Assembly: GCF_033807715.1 (NCBI RefSeq)
Contig: NC_084609.1
Location: 34,671,850-34,735,849 of the forward strand
Origin: Cololabis saira
Taxonomy: Eukaryota; Chordata; Actinopteri; Beloniformes; Belonidae
Direction of reading: 5' to 3'
DNA: 64,000 nucleotides
Shown: positions 1-12,353 of the stretch, in pieces
Layout of the letters: each line of letters starts with the position of its first letter
Numbering within the stretch: position 1 is the stretch's first letter
Position numbers and translations under genes: made by a program
Notes under the pieces: generated by a model
The model's input: only the letters and a program-made list of their open reading frames with translations
What the model was told of the DNA's origin: nothing
Databases searched by the model: none

Positions 1-668
1 AGAGTTAGGCGTGTTCTAGTCCCCAAGTCATGCCTTAGTTGTCTTTAATTTTGCTGCTTTGGCTCTTTTAAACTACTCTCATCAGCACTATTTCCAGCAC
101 AAACAGGACTGGTGATACAGTTCCTGCCACCCATCAAACAGCAACTGCAGCATACACACTTTGCTGTTGAAGGGACCTAAACCTGTTGGACAGTTATCCC
201 CAAAGATATACCTCCAAGCCACAGTCACATCTGCAGAATAATATCAGGAACTCAACCTGCAGTTACATAACCGTGTTTACATGGGTCCTTTTATGTTCCC
301 ATGAAGTAAAATGTGAACGACTGCCAGTCAACGCCAAGAAAGCAGCCGAGACCTTCTGATGTCTCTCCTAATGCGATCAGTCTGCGCGCCCTCGGCTGCT
401 CTTTCTGATGTCGGTGCCAGCCGCTCTGAGCCTCTCCAGGATGATTTATGCTTGCATTTTTGTCCCTTTGCTAATCATATGAAAAGCAGAAAATAAAAAA
501 GGAAAGATAAGGGGAACCCGACCACAGCAGAGGCATTCTTGCAGGCTTCCAGGAACCTCGACATGTGTCGGCTCTCGGTTGTGACGCTCTGACTGGCCCT
601 AATGGAGATGGAAGTTTGGCTGGATTAGGAGAAACTGAGGCCACAGCAGATAAACTACCTTAGAAGCT
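1..668. other. No gene seen; low-copy sequence
   Basis: No open frame with recognisable protein similarity, no splice-flanked exon and no clear repeat ends were found. The sequence is AT-balanced and looks single copy within the window. Confidence 0.5.
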
Positions 669-1383
669 TTAAGCCTGGTTTATGGCTCTGCGTTAAATCA
701 ACGCAGCGCCTACGCCGTAGGGTACGCGGCTACGCAGGAGTCTCTCCGTAGCCTACGCCGTAGCCTGACGTGCACCTGCCAAAAAATGGAACTACGCGTG
801 GAGGCGACGCAGACCCAACGCAGACCGAGAGGGCTGTGATTGGTTTGCTTGGGGGGTCATGTTCTGGGTATGGGTCTCTGTAAAGCGTCTAGAGACAACT
901 CTGTTGTATTAGACGCTATATAAATAAAATTGAATTGAATTGAATTGAATTGGTAGCAACGCATTTCTGGTTCCAGACTGCGCCATCCCCGCCATTTTTA
1001 AAAATCTCGTTGTTGTACACGGACAGAACATTATCAATGGCCTTCCATGCTATTTATTTATTCAGTAGTTTAGGGACATGTACTTGCATTGATCATTTAC
1101 AAGAAACGAGAAGACGGGCACATCAGATTTAGTAGAAAGCTCATTTCCATCTCATTGTTCACTGTGACCGGAAAAGCCGGAAGCTAAACAGCTAAACAAG
1201 CTAAACAAAGAATCAACTAGAGACGACGATAAACCATACAGGAAAAGAACACACCCCCCTAGTGCTCTGGGGGGGTACTGCACCGCAGCGAAATGGAGTG
1301 ACGGAGAAGTCCGAAGGGTTCACGACGGCGTCACGGCAACGGCGTCACGGCAACGGAGTAGGCTCTGCGTAGATGTTCTATGT
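669..1383. mobile_element. PIF/Harbinger-like non-autonomous element
   Basis: The left end (AAGCCTGGTTTATGG) and GC-rich interior (runs of CTACGCCGTAG and ACGGCGTCACGGCAACGG) recur, partly in inverted orientation, at 36774-37237. Short ends of the same type flank the hairpin at 49411-49489 and occur at 40717-40740. Superfamily is inferred from the end motif and the TAA duplication at the 49.4 kb copy. The element is split by a LINE tail at about 857-950. No coding capacity is left. Confidence 0.6.
857..950 (+). mobile_element. LINE (L2-like) 3' tail, nested
   Basis: The stretch around AAAGCGTCTAGAGACAACT through TAAATAAAATTGAATTGAATT is the 3' terminus shared with 7578-7663, 24490-24590 and 43137-43337. 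The (GAATT)n end is typical of fish L2-type LINEs. Here it interrupts the PIF-like element: the flanks match the uninterrupted copy near 37.1 kb. Confidence 0.7.
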
Positions 1384-1815
1384 AAATCACTGCCGAGCGC
1401 TGACATCAGGTGGATCTGCATCCTGCACTGCTGGATTGACGACACCCAAACTCTTTTGAGGTCTGTCAGCACAACAGGTCGCTGCGCTGGTGCAAGCACT
1501 TTCAACAGATCCCACTTGTCCCCTTTCCTGCTCTCTTATCCGTCACCGTGTTTCCACTTTTCACAGCTCACTTGGAAAGTGTGAGTAAGCCTTTCCTGTG
1601 GAAACTGTATTTTGGTCTTAAAAGCTGGCATCTACGGCTTCTGCAAAAGAACAGCAGGACTCTGGCCGTGTGAATGAAGGGGGAAAGTGCTGCGTTAACA
1701 GTGGAGCGATAAATGTATATTTAGCTGTTTTGGTAGAGATGGGCCAGGGATGCAGGAGTCCCGTCTCCAGCGGAGGGACACAGCTCATCGCTCTGAGGAA
1801 GCACAACTATTAAAG
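1384..1815. other. No gene seen
   Basis: No supported coding or repeat structure in this 430 bp spacer. Confidence 0.4.
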
Positions 1816-2342
1816 CAGGGGTCGGCAACCCGCGGCTCTAGAGCCACATGCGGCTCTTTAGCGCCGCCCTAGTGGCTCCTGGAGCTTTTTCAAAAATTTT
1901 TTGACCTTTTTTTCTTCTTTTTTCCCTTTTTTCTTTTTTTTCCTTTTTTTCTTCTCTCTCTTTTTTTCCTTTTTTTCTTCTTTTTTCTCTTTTTTTCTTC
2001 TTTTTTCCTTTTTTTCTTCCTTTTTTCCTTTCCTTTTTAATCTTGACATTTCGACTTTTTTCTCAACATTTCAACTTTTTTCTCAACATTTCAACTTTTT
2101 CTCGAAATTTCGACTTTTCTCTCAACATTTTGACTTTTTTCTCGAAATTTTGACTTTTTTCTCGAAATGCATAATGGAAAATAAATCTTTCACCAGTTCT
2201 AACTAATATAGAAACATGCAGCATGTGTTGCCTTCATTCTAAGGCTGATACAAGACTTCATTTTTTGCGGCTCCAGACATATTAGTTTTTTGTGTTTTTC
2301 GGTCCAATATGGCTCTAGAACATTTTGTGTTGCCGACCCCTG
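1816..2342 (+). mobile_element. hAT-type MITE, family 1 (copy 1)
   Basis: Terminal inverted repeats CAGGGGTCGGCAACC and its complement bound the element. Inside are a polypyrimidine block and a tandem array based on CGACATTTCGACTTTTTTCT. The 16827-17501 copy of this family has a perfect 8 bp target duplication, which places it in hAT. Non-coding. Confidence 0.85.
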
Positions 2343-2674
2343 GTTTAGGGTAATCAGACTGAGCCACATGAGGAAGGGCAAGGGACCTGAAACGAGAAGA
2401 GAATTACTTTTCAAAATCAAACAGGAAATGACAGGACAAAACAAACCCAAGACAAGACAACCTCACCACGGTGTGACAGCTTTGTGCTAGCAGCTTCTAA
2501 GGTGCAGCAAATGTGGCATGAGTGGACACAAGGGTTGGTTAGACTAGTCACCTCACACACCCAAATAAATGCTGCTAACCACAGAACAAACTCCTAGTAT
2601 CCTCCCTTAAAACGGGATGTGCTCATCTCAGAATCAAAGAAATAAAACATGTGTTTTTTTCTCAAATTTGATCC

Positions 2675-2965
2675 ACCATTAATAATAATAATAATAATAA
2701 TCAATTTTATTTATAGAGCGCTTTTAAAAGATCTCAAAGACGTTTCACAGACACAAAGATAAAACATTGAGATCAAGAAAATTCAAAATTAAAAACCACA
2801 GGATAAAAAAAAGATAAGAGATAAAAGATAGGATAAAGGATAAGAAACACATCACACATTAAAAGCTGTTCTGAAGAGGTGAGTTTTGAATTAAACCCTA
2901 TAATTAGAAAAAGTCAAAGAGTAATAGTCTCAGAGTTTTGTTTGATGGAGACTCGGCCTGGGGTT
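2675..2965 (-). mobile_element. LINE 3' tail (inverted)
   Basis: A (TAA)n run followed by TTTTATTTATAGAGCGCTTTT reads on the minus strand as a LINE terminus with the AAAAGCGCTCTATAAATAAAA pattern and a short tandem tail. Family not determined. Confidence 0.5.
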
Positions 2966-3083
2966 GGCCTTTCTGTTGTCAAGAAATAAGTTTCAGGAAA
3001 AACACTTACTTGCTAATTAAACTTCATGTTTGACATAATAAAGATAGCTGTGCTACTTAACTCACTTTAATACTTTTAATATA

Positions 3084-3745
3084 CAGGACTGTCTCAGAAA
3101 ATGAGAATATTGTGATTTTCTGTAATGCAATTACAAAACCAATTAAAGCTGCAAGCAGCGATGAACGGGCCCTCGCGCGTCAACCACCCACATGTCTTTA
3201 TCACAACCTGTTCAAAAGTTATGGCAGAGAAAAGTTTTTTTTGGGGGGCTGCTGAGCCGTTAGGCCACGCCCATTAATGCAAACCATTAAATATCAAATT
3301 TATCGCCAGGCCTGGCTTGCATGCAAAATTTGGTGACTTTTGGGGCACGTTTAAGGGGAAAAAAGGCCCTCATTTCGTCAGAAGAAAGAATAACGACAAA
3401 AGTTTCTACAGATACAATAGGGCCTTTGCACTGTCAGTGCTCGGGCCCTAAAAATGTCATACATTCTGGATTCATTACAAATCAACTGAAATATTGCAAG
3501 CCTTTTATTATTTTAATATTACTGATATTAAAACTGAAATATCCTATCTCAAAAAATTTGAATATTCTGGGAATCTTAATCTTAAACTGTAAGCCATAAT
3601 CAGCAATATTAAAATAATAAAAGCCTTGCAATATTTCAGTTGATTTGTAATGAATCCAGAATGTATGACATTTTTGTTTTTTTAAATTGCATTACAGAAA
3701 ATAAAGAACTTTATCACAATATTCTAATTTTCTGAGACAGTCCTG
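3084..3745. mobile_element. Mariner-like foldback MITE (TA flanks)
   Basis: Ends CAGGACTGTCTCAGAAAAT and its complement are flanked by TA on both sides, as in Tc1/mariner. The interior is nearly palindromic. Other copies: 55813-56166 (complete), 63782-64000 (cut by the window edge), fragments at 25456-25645 and about 57366-57516. A second element is nested at 3139-3450. Confidence 0.8.
3139..3450. mobile_element. Nested repeat inside mariner-like MITE
   Basis: Comparison with the uninterrupted copy at 63.8 kb shows an insertion between TGCAATTACAAAA and AATGTCATACATTC. It begins near AATTAAAGCTGCAAGCAGCG and ends CTCGGGCCCTAA. Family not identified. Confidence 0.6.
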
Positions 3746-4345
3746 TAGTTTTCCTGATAGATTACAGTGAGAGAGAGCAACGGTTTGGTAACTTGATGTG
3801 TGAAACATGTTCATCCACAGTTATAAAATGACTATAAATGACTGGGTTGGGCACTTCCAGTACAAGTTAATGAACATGTTGTTCTTCAGCAGAGCCATTA
3901 ACTGCACACTCCTCCTCCCCCAGCACTCCCAACACTAACAAACAATCCCTCTCTGCTGGCCTGCAGAGCAGCGTGACAACATAGTAGACATCCCTGCGTG
4001 TCAACACAGCGGCGACAAAAGCCAAATTAATAGTAATCAAAGAGAGAAGTTGAGAACACTGTGTTCTGTTCTGAGCCTCGTCAGCTGGCTCGGACCGTCG
4101 GCACACGCACACACCAGGACGCCAGCAGAAACTAGGTCAGGTTTGGGATGAGCGTTTCAACAAGTCTAAAAACCACTTACAGAGAAATGCTCAACGCTCA
4201 TAACTGCGTACGGGAGCAGATCCAACAAGTTTGGTCTGCCACGTTCTGGTGAAATGTGCAAATCTAAGCAAAAGCACTGTAATAAGTCACAGGAATTTTT
4301 GTGTAAAAAAAAATAAATCAGATGCCAAAACAGTTGGGGGGTGTG
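3746..4345. other. No gene seen
   Basis: A minus-strand 81-codon open frame near 3867-4112 shows no recognisable family and no splice context, and is treated as chance. Nothing else is supported. Confidence 0.4.
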
Positions 4346-5245
4346 CAGGGGTCGGCAACCCGCGGCTCTAGAGCCGCATGCGGCTCTTTAGCGCCGCCCT
4401 AGTGGCTCCTGGAGATATTTCAAAAATGTTTGACCTTTTTTCCTCTTTTTTTTTCTTTTTTTTTCTTTTTTTCTTCTTTTTTTCTCTTTTTTCTCTCTTT
4501 TTCCCTTTTTTCTATTTTTTCTTCTTTTTTCTCTTTTTTTCTTACTTTTTCCTTTCCTTTTTAATCTCGATATTTCGACTTTTTTTCGGAATTTTGACTT
4601 TTTTCTCAACATTTCGACTTTTTTCTCAAAATTCCAACTTTTTTCTCGACATTTCGACTTTTTTCTCGACATTTCGACTTTTTTCTCGAGGTGCATAATG
4701 AAAAAAAAAAATCTTCCCCCAGTTATAACTAATATAGCATGCAGCATGTGTTGCCTTCATTCTAAGGCTGATACAAGACTTTTCCTTTTTTGTTGCTCCA
4801 GACATATTTGTTTTGTTTTTCTCTTTTTTTCTTACTTTTTCCTTTCCTCTTTAATCTCGATATTTCGACTTTTTTCTCGAAATTTTGACTTTTTTCTCAA
4901 CATTTCGACTTTTTTCTCGACATTGCGACTTTTTTCTCGACATTTCAACTTTTTTCTCAACATTTCGACATTTGTCTCAAGATTGTACTTCAACATTAAT
5001 CTTGACATTTCGACTTTTTTCTCAAATTTACGACTTTTTTCTCGACATTTCGACTTTTTTCTCGAGGTGCATAATGAAAAAAAAAATCTTCCCCCAGTTC
5101 TAACTAATATAGAAACATGCAGCATGTCTTTCCTTCATTCTAAGGCTGATACAAGACTTTTCACTTTTTGCGGCTCCAGACATATTTGTTTTGTGTGTTT
5201 TTGGTCCAATATGGCTCTTTCAACATTTTGTGTTGCCGACCCCTG
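4346..5245 (+). mobile_element. hAT-type MITE, family 1 (copy 2, internally duplicated)
   Basis: Ends CAGGGGTCGGCAACC and TTGCCGACCCCTG are intact. The block containing the GACATTTCGACTTTTTTCTC array and the TGCATAATG segment occurs twice, which enlarges this copy to 900 bp by tandem internal duplication. Confidence 0.85.
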
Positions 5246-6555
5246 TATTACATGAAGCAGAAGTGCGGGACGTACTGCCACAGAAACACAAAGTTACAGC
5301 CAGAGAGTATCGAGGAAGACTGTGCTCCACCTGCTTCCTCAGTGCTTGATGCCACATTTACCAGGAGGATTGCAACTCAGTCCACAGATAGTGAGAAACT
5401 GGGATTATAAATAGCCTTTTTTAGGCTGGACACTCCTCACCAATCTTTTTGAATGAGCAGGTGTGTCCACTTTTGCCCTTTGCTCTATGTTTAGTATTTC
5501 GGCTTTCATTTTTCCCCATAAATATGGTTTTAGAGATGGTGCTCCAAATAAGTAGAGAAAAACAGCCGTCCTTGTGGTTGTCAGAAGCATGCTGAACATC
5601 CTGGAGACGCAGGGCGTTTGTGGGCGTCATCAGCTAAAAGTGAAGCCTGGGAGGCGTCCGGGGACGGAACTGTGTCGCACTCTTGAGCAACTGTACTGGA
5701 GATAAGGCAACTCTTTCCAGGGGATTCCCCTGGGATGCTGCCACCCCCTGGATTGATCAATCTGGTGGTTTTTGAAACCTCCCCGTGTGTATGGGGCAGA
5801 GCCGGCCCCAGGCATAAGCCAACTAAGCAGCTGCTTAGGGCCCCGTGACCACTAGGGGGTCCCCAAGAGTTAAAAAAATAATTAATCAAAATTAAAATAA
5901 TTTTTTTATGTGTGAGTGATGATTCATACATTATCAAAGGTATGTTATTGTACAAAAACACAATAATTAATATTATATTATTACATAATATTATGTTAAC
6001 AGACTAGAGTAGACTACTAAAGATAAAGGTATGTTTTGCATGACTTAGTGTAACGTTTGGTGTCAAGGAAATTGTGAAAAGTTTCCTCAAGTTAGGAAAG
6101 TCCCTAAATAGTCTTGACGTTGCTTGCAACCTATAGTAGCAAATGAGCTAACGTTAGCTAGTTAAAAACAAAAGAGATTTCTTTTTTTAACTGGTTGGTT
6201 GGATAGCTTACTATGCAAGCTAACGTTTTTGTGTTTGCGTAATACTGAGCTAAACTCAGGGATTAAAGCAAAAAAAAATCCCAGGACGGAAAGTTTTCAG
6301 ACCTGGGCTGTCCCGTCGTGGGGGGGGGTGAATGAATGAGGGGGGTGAATGAATGAGGGGGTGAATAAACAGGAATATCCCTCTCTATCGTGGCGGAGCT
6401 GGCGCCGAGCCTGAAGCTGCTGTCACGCAACCACTGACATTGCTGAATAATCTCTCGAATATAACCCAGCTGGAGCTTGAAAACAACATTTTAAAAAGAT
6501 ATTTAAAAAAATAAAATAAAAACATACAACAAATACCAGTTTGGGGTCGAAAAAC
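5246..6555. other. No gene seen; decayed repeats
   Basis: A MITE-like end (GAGCCGGCCCCAGGCATAAG) is visible near 5803-5860 without a clear partner. The rest is AT-rich with a short GGGGTGAATGAATGA repeat at about 6325-6365. No exon is supported. Confidence 0.4.
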
Positions 6556-6815
6556 AGCCGAAACATTTCGACTTTTTTCTCGAAATTGTACTTCAACATT
6601 AATCTCGACATTTCAACTTTTTACTCGACAATTCGACTTTTTTCTCGACATTTTGACTTTTTTCTCGAAATTGTACTTCAACATTAATCTGGACATTTTG
6701 ACTTTTTTCTCAACATTTCGACTTTTTTCTCGAAGTTCATAATGAAAAAAAAATCTTCCTCCTCTAAAACATTATTTTTATTTTTCTCCTGCCTGGCCCT
6801 AATACTCTTCCGTAG
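6556..6815 (+). mobile_element. Fragment of CGACATTTCGAC-array MITE
   Basis: The tandem CATTTCGACTTTTTTCTCGA block and the segment TCTCCTGCCTGGCCC match 23195-23300 and 32500-33420. This is a sister family to hAT family 1 with a different 3' part. Confidence 0.6.
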
Positions 6816-7577
6816 TTTTCACCTCTATCTTCTGGTTTTCCCCCGGTTCCAGTTTAGACCGGTGTCCCCTGGGCTGGCCTCCCTGTCTCTCTCAGGGCTT
6901 TGTGGGTGGTGTGATGTCTATTTTGGTGGAATGTATGGGGAGACACGGTTCCGTCAGATCTCAGCGTCCGCCCTCAGCTCCAGGCTTTTTAGATGTTAGT
7001 GATAAGGAGGGAAGTGTGGCGTTGTCTCAACACTGAGCCGTAACTGGTGTGAGTCAGCTACGCTCTGTTTAGTTTGAAACATCACAACGCTAAAAATAGC
7101 AATAATATGCATTACAACTCCTGCACTTCCCTTTTGTTCCTTTTTTTTTCTTTTTGAGCTATGTGACTATTTGCTGAACATTAATGTGATACATAGAGGT
7201 GAAAATAGAGGAGAGCACAGTAAATATGAATCAGTTTTAGGGCGTAAGCATGGATTTGTGGACCCTGTGAGCTCATGATTACGATTTCAGAAAAGACTAG
7301 AGTCTTTCAGAACTGGACACCTTATGACTTTCAGGGAACTTATTTGTACATGATTCACACATTTCCTGCTACTAGTAGCTCAAATGCTGAGATTCCTGGT
7401 GAATCAGATGAAGTCACTGAAGTATCATTTCAAGGGTAAACCAGTGCTGGAAGGTTTAATCTTATTCGTCTAATTCTAAGAATCATCATTAAACGAGAAG
7501 AAGCTCTTCATTAAGTCGTGATCTTCACTTCCCACGAAGGAGGGATGAGGGGATAGGAATCATGATAAATGTTCGGG
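6816..7577. other. No gene seen
   Basis: AT-rich low-copy sequence with no supported coding or repeat feature. Confidence 0.4.
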
Positions 7578-7663
7578 GTTTATGTTCTGGGTCTTTGGAA
7601 AGATCCTAGAGACAACTTCTGTTGTAATAGACGCTATAGAAATAAAACTGAATTGAATTGAAG
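7578..7663 (+). mobile_element. LINE (L2-like) 3' tail
   Basis: GTTTATGTTCTGGGTCTTTGG followed by the AGACGCTATAGAAATAAAA terminus and a (GAATT) tail, as at 24490-24590. Confidence 0.65.
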
Positions 7664-8660
7664 AATCAGCACCTCCAAGACCGAGGCCATGGTTCTCCAC
7701 CGGGAAAGGGTGGCGTGCCTTCTCCGGGTGGGTGGAGAAGTCCTGCCTCAGGTGGAGGAGTTCAAGTATCTCGGGATCTTGTTCATGAGTGAGGGAACAA
7801 TGTAGCGGGAGATTGACAGACGGATCGGTGCAGCGTCCGCAGTAATGCGGTCGATGTACCGGACCGTCGTGGTGAAGAGGGAGCTGAGTCCAAAGGCGAA
7901 GCTCTCGATTTACCGGTCAATCTACGCACCTACCCTCACCTATGGTCACGAACTTTGGGTAGTGACCGAAAGGACAAGATCGCAGATACAAGCGGCCGAG
8001 ATGAGTTTCCTCCACAGGGTGGCTGGACGCTCCCTTAGAGATGAGTTTCCTCCGCAGGGTGGCTGGACGCTCCCTTAGAGATGAGTTTCCTCCGCAGGGC
8101 GGCTGGACGCTCCCTTAGAGATGAGTTTCCTCCGCAGGTTGGCTGGACGCTCCCTTAGAGATGAGTTTCCTCCGCAGGGTGGCTGGACGCTCCCTTAGAG
8201 ATGAGTTTCCTCCGCAGGGTGGCTGGACGCTCCCTTAGAGATGAGTTTCCTCCGCAGGGTGGCTGGACGCTCCCTTAGAGATGAGTTTCCTCCGCAGGGT
8301 GGCTGGACGCTCCCTTAGAGATAGGGTGAGGAGTTCGGTCACCTGGGAGGAGCGCGGAGTCGAGCCGCTGCTCCTCCACATTGAGAGGAGTCAGCTGAGG
8401 TGGCTTGGGCATCTGTACCGGATGCCTCCTGGACGCCTCCCTAGGGAGGTGTTCCAGGCATGTCCCACCGGGAGGAGACCCCGGGGAAGACCCAGGACAC
8501 GCTGGAGAGACTATGTCTCTCGGCTGGCCTGGGAACGCCTCGGACTCCCCCCAGAGGAGTTGGAGGAAGTGTCTGGGGTGAGGGAAGTCTGGGCATCTCT
8601 GCTGAGGCTGCTGCCCCCGCGACCCGGGAACGGATAAAGCGGGAGAAGATGAGTGAGTGA
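7664..8660 (+). mobile_element. RTE/Rex3-like LINE, reverse-transcriptase C-terminal part, broken
   Basis: The plus strand encodes the RT thumb and C-terminal region of an RTE-clade LINE. Recognisable segments are EEFKYLGILF, REIDRRIGAASAVMRSMYRT, KAKLSIYRSIYAPTLTYGHE and LRWLGHLYRMPPGRLP. An in-frame TAG interrupts the frame near 7803. A 40 bp array (8001-8320) then shifts the frame repeatedly before the C-terminus (LAWERLGLPPEELEEV, then LLPPRPGNG and a stop) and a short AGTG tail. The 5' part (endonuclease and RT core) is absent, as in a 5'-truncated insertion. It is inactive. Confidence 0.8.
8001..8320 (+). repeat. 40 bp tandem array inside LINE coding sequence
   Basis: Eight copies of a unit containing ATGAGTTTCCTCCGCAGGG and TGGCTGGACGCTCCCTTAGAG. 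The unit is coding in the parent LINE (MSFLRRVAGRSLRD), but 40 is not a multiple of three, so each copy changes frame. Confidence 0.9.
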
Positions 8661-9374
8661 GTGAATATTCCTGTCACCCCAGATGTAACAATCAGTAAGA
8701 AAATAAATGTGTTTGTATTTGGGTTTCCATGCCAACAGGGCCTGCCGATGGAAGCTGGCCAACTCCACTAGTCATTTTTCAATCTTATAATCCCGGTTTA
8801 TGTTGGGGAAAGGTACTCCGATTACTGTCTTTATGCTTTATTAGTCAACCATCTCACCAAAAAGAAAAGATTTCAGTTTTCAAATGTCAAGACTTGAAGA
8901 CCAGCATCTGTTTTTTACTCTTTTGGAAGTGAGAGGGTTGGCCTCGCCCCTAAGGATTCCCTGCTACGCTTTACTGTAAATGAACTCTACGTTTTCAAAT
9001 AAAAACATGCCCTCATTGTAACTATAATGAACCGAAAGGATGTTTGTTATTTTAGCAACTAAACCACTTTCCTACCCCTGTTGGTCCGAAATCAGTCCCC
9101 ACCCCAATCTGTAATCTGTTTAGACGTCAAAGACGGTTATAAACCGCCTGGCAAGAACCAAATCTAATTTTATTCCATCTTAAGAAATGGAAAGCCCCAT
9201 CTGGCTATACTGTCATCACTATTTTTACACTATTCTTCCATTTGTATGTCCTTGTCTTTGGAAACAGATAGCAGATGCATCTAAATGATGAGGTAACAGC
9301 TATAGTTTCATCTTGTTCTGTCTGTGATTGTGGTGAAAACAGTGGTGTTCAGACCCAAACCACTGTGGCACGTC
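8661..9374. other. No gene seen
   Basis: Low-copy AT-rich sequence without supported exons. Confidence 0.4.
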
Positions 9375-9597
9375 CAGTACTGGAGTTGTAAAAAAAAAAA
9401 TTCAGGGAGGATGGTGGATTTGATCATATGGGGACAGATAATTTGTGCTGATTACAAATAATATAATATATTACAAATAATAGCAGTGACCAAAACAGCT
9501 GCAGAAATACTGCAGGAATGACATAGCAGCAGTTAAATGCAGCCTTCTGTAAGCTTTAAATATCCACTGGGCTTACATCAAATACATCAAAACATCA
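9375..9597 (+). mobile_element. hAT-type MITE, family 2 (left-end fragment)
   Basis: Starts CAGTACTGGAGTTG and follows the family 2 left half (GGATGGTGGATTTGATCAT). It ends at ATACATCAAAACATCAAAA. The rest is missing. Confidence 0.75.
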
Positions 9598-9955
9598 AAA
9601 CCTTGGGGCCCACGAGGACCAGGAGAAACACTGGTATAGAGAATGGTGGGTGGTGTCATCTGCTAGTCATACAAGCTTCCACTGCAGCCTGAACGTGCAC
9701 CAGGGTGGAGGACCGTTCATGCTGCTTGCAGCTTTAATTAGTATTTATTTATTTTCTAAATCTACTTAATTATTTATCTATTTTTTTATTCATTCAGTCT
9801 GTGACTTTGCTTTGCTGGATTTGTATATATTCACAATGTTGTTTATCTCTCATGGTCAGCTGGTGTTTGTGTTGTGGTCTGGGTGGGGGCTGATAAGGGA
9901 AAAAGATTCTTCCTCCTGTAAAGTTATTGTTTTATTCATGACTTTTCATTAATAA

Positions 9956-10328
9956 AGAGACCTCTTTGTCTTATTTCTAGTTAAAATGTCTCATTTTTAG
10001 TCAAAAAAATCTCATTACACTTAAAACAAGAGTCATTACCAGAAAAATAACTTATTTGACAATTTTCACCGGTTTCAAGTACATTTTCACTTGAAATAAG
10101 TAGAAAAATCTGCCAGTGGGACAAGATTTATCTTCTCATTACAAGCAAAAAAATCTTGTTCCACTGGTAGATTTTTCTACTTATTTCAAGTGAAAATCTA
10201 CTTGAAACAGGTGAAAATTGTTGTTTTTTCCAGTGATGAGTCTTGTTTTAAGTGTAATGAGATTTTCCTTGACTAAAAATGAGACATTTTAACTAGAAAT
10301 AAGACAAATATTCTTGTTTTTGCAGTGC
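9956..10328. mobile_element. Foldback MITE ('CACTGCAAAAAC' family)
   Basis: Long inverted arms built on CTTATTTCTAGTTAAAATG, CACTTGAAATAAGTAGAAA and ATCTTGTTCCACTGG meet in the middle. The right end is TTGTTTTTGCAGTG; the left terminal bases are missing. Other free copies lie at 13180-13508 and 13711-14076, and the same block forms the core of hAT family 2. Confidence 0.75.
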
Positions 10329-10814
10329 AGGAGCGTTCTAGACTCGAAGTGCTGCTCGTACTTGTTGCCACGGATACGCTAATCCTCGACACGCCCTCGT
10401 CTGTCGACCGGAGTTCACCTGCGTTACCTGCGCTGCCTGTGACATCATCAGCACAATCGTTGCCAAGGCAACAAACACAACACACACAAAGCAATCGTGA
10501 TGATCTCTGCAGATTTCCACCATATCTCTGCTACGCTTCCTTCCAACAGCACGTGTCGATTTTAATCTAATGCTTTTTAGATTTGTCATATGTTTCTCTA
10601 AGTTGTTGAAGATAAAGTTACATTTCCCTCAGAGGATTATGAAATCAAGGCATGATGTTCCTGAACCAGAGGAATAAAAGACATGGTGATGTAAGCGTGA
10701 GTGTGTGTTTTAACTCTCCGTGCAGGTCATGCTGTGTAACCTGTGTAACCGTCCAGTACACAAGTGAAATAAAAATAGTAAAGCAGCTAAATGAGAGTAA
10801 AAATCAACAACAAT
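10329..10814. other. No gene seen
   Basis: An 81-codon frame at 10325-10570 shows no recognisable similarity. Low-copy sequence. Confidence 0.35.
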
Positions 10815-11660
10815 CAGGGGTGTCAAACTCATTTTGCTTGGCGGGCCGGATTTGACCAATTTTTTTCTCGCGGGCCGCACGCTCAAAATAACAAAAACGG
10901 TGCAAAAAGTTCTAATCCTTTTTTTTTACTATTGTTATATATTCCAATATCAGTTTAGTTAATTTTAAAGGAAATATGCAATTTGTTTACACTCTAATTA
11001 TGTAAAATATATTTCTTCAGGATCTTTTCTTGAAATTTCTCGTTTTTATCCAAATTATGTATAAGATACTTTTAATATCATTTTACAAAGATAAACAGAA
11101 ACAAGTATGTTTTTTTATATTTCGCTTTTTTATAGGAAATTTAATTAAAAGCAAAATCTTTCTTATTACATCCGAGAGTGTTTCTTTGTGATTTAGAGAT
11201 TTTTCCAGTACAATTAAGTGTATTTATTTTTAAAAATTTGCGCGGATATTTACCCCAGTGTGCCGAAAAAGTCAGCACTTCCTTTTTAACTGTTTTACTT
11301 TGTCACTATCCTCGTATTCAAAACTGAAATTCTCCGAATAAATATCTTCTATCATCTTTTTTAGCAGTGATATTTTTCCTGCGAAAATATATAATAGTAG
11401 TCAGTTAATAAAAATAAACGACCGTCTACAAAGAAATAAAATCGGCAAATGCATTCTAGAAAACTAAAAAAATGTTGAAAACTGCTCTATTTGTGGAATA
11501 ACGATGGATTTGTAGAAGAAATATATTATCTGGTATGCTGCGATTCATGGCAATTATTTATGCCTTCCTTTTTACTAAATTAACATTTCCTTTTTTTGCG
11601 TTGGAAACTTCTCGCGGGCTGCATGAAAATCTCTCTCGGGCCGCACATTTGACACGCCTG
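10815..11660 (+). mobile_element. hAT-like non-autonomous element
   Basis: Ends CAGGGGTGTCAAACTCATTT and CACATTTGACACGCCTG, with the GCGGGCCGGATTTGACC and CGGGCCGCAC motifs next to each end, are the pattern of a hAT MITE group common in vertebrates. The interior is AT-rich with no ORF. No convincing target duplication was seen. Confidence 0.65.
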
Positions 11661-12353
11661 GTATAGGGGTTAATTTAAAAGGCATGACAGCAGCTTAAGG
11701 ACATACAAACAAACACACAATTGCACATAACAGATTTTCAACATTTAAAATACGTGTGTTTTAAAGTGCACCTAGTTTTCTGGGGTCTAAAAAAGGTTAA
11801 GATGAGTAAAAAAAACAATAAATAGATGGATGATAAAATAGATTAAGATGCTGAGTTACTTCATAGGGGGGGCCAGATGGGGCCACTTAAATTCTTTGGG
11901 TGGAACCAAAACTAAAATCCATCATTACCGGATTGTATTATACTGTTGTAGTATACAAGCTCAGACATACTTAAAGAAACGCCTACTGATATGCATTTGG
12001 CCCAAGTGATTTGGGATGAAACGCATAACTGACGATAGAATCTATGTGACCGGCAAGTGTTTTTTTGTTTTTTTTTAATGTTTTTTATTGAGGCCAGTGG
12101 GGTGGCAAGTAATTCTGCCAGAAAATTTGTAGGAGGGGCCGTGGCCACCCCTGCCCCCCCCCCTGGTGGCACCACTGCTGTGGTCCCCAAACGTACCTGC
12201 AATTCTACAGAAGACTTTAGAGCAAAAGAAATAAGGTCTGAGCTGGATCTGGGGGAACTCGTGCAGAGCTGCACGTGAAAACATCTGCAGGCTTCACCCA
12301 CTTGGAGCAACGCTGGGAAGATGATAAGCTGCTTCCACAACCAAGCATTAGCC
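11661..12353. other. No gene seen; MITE scrap
   Basis: A short repeat-like block (GAGGCCAGTGGGGTGGC to GGTGGCACCACTG, about 12090-12178) resembles a collapsed MITE. Nothing else is supported. Confidence 0.4.
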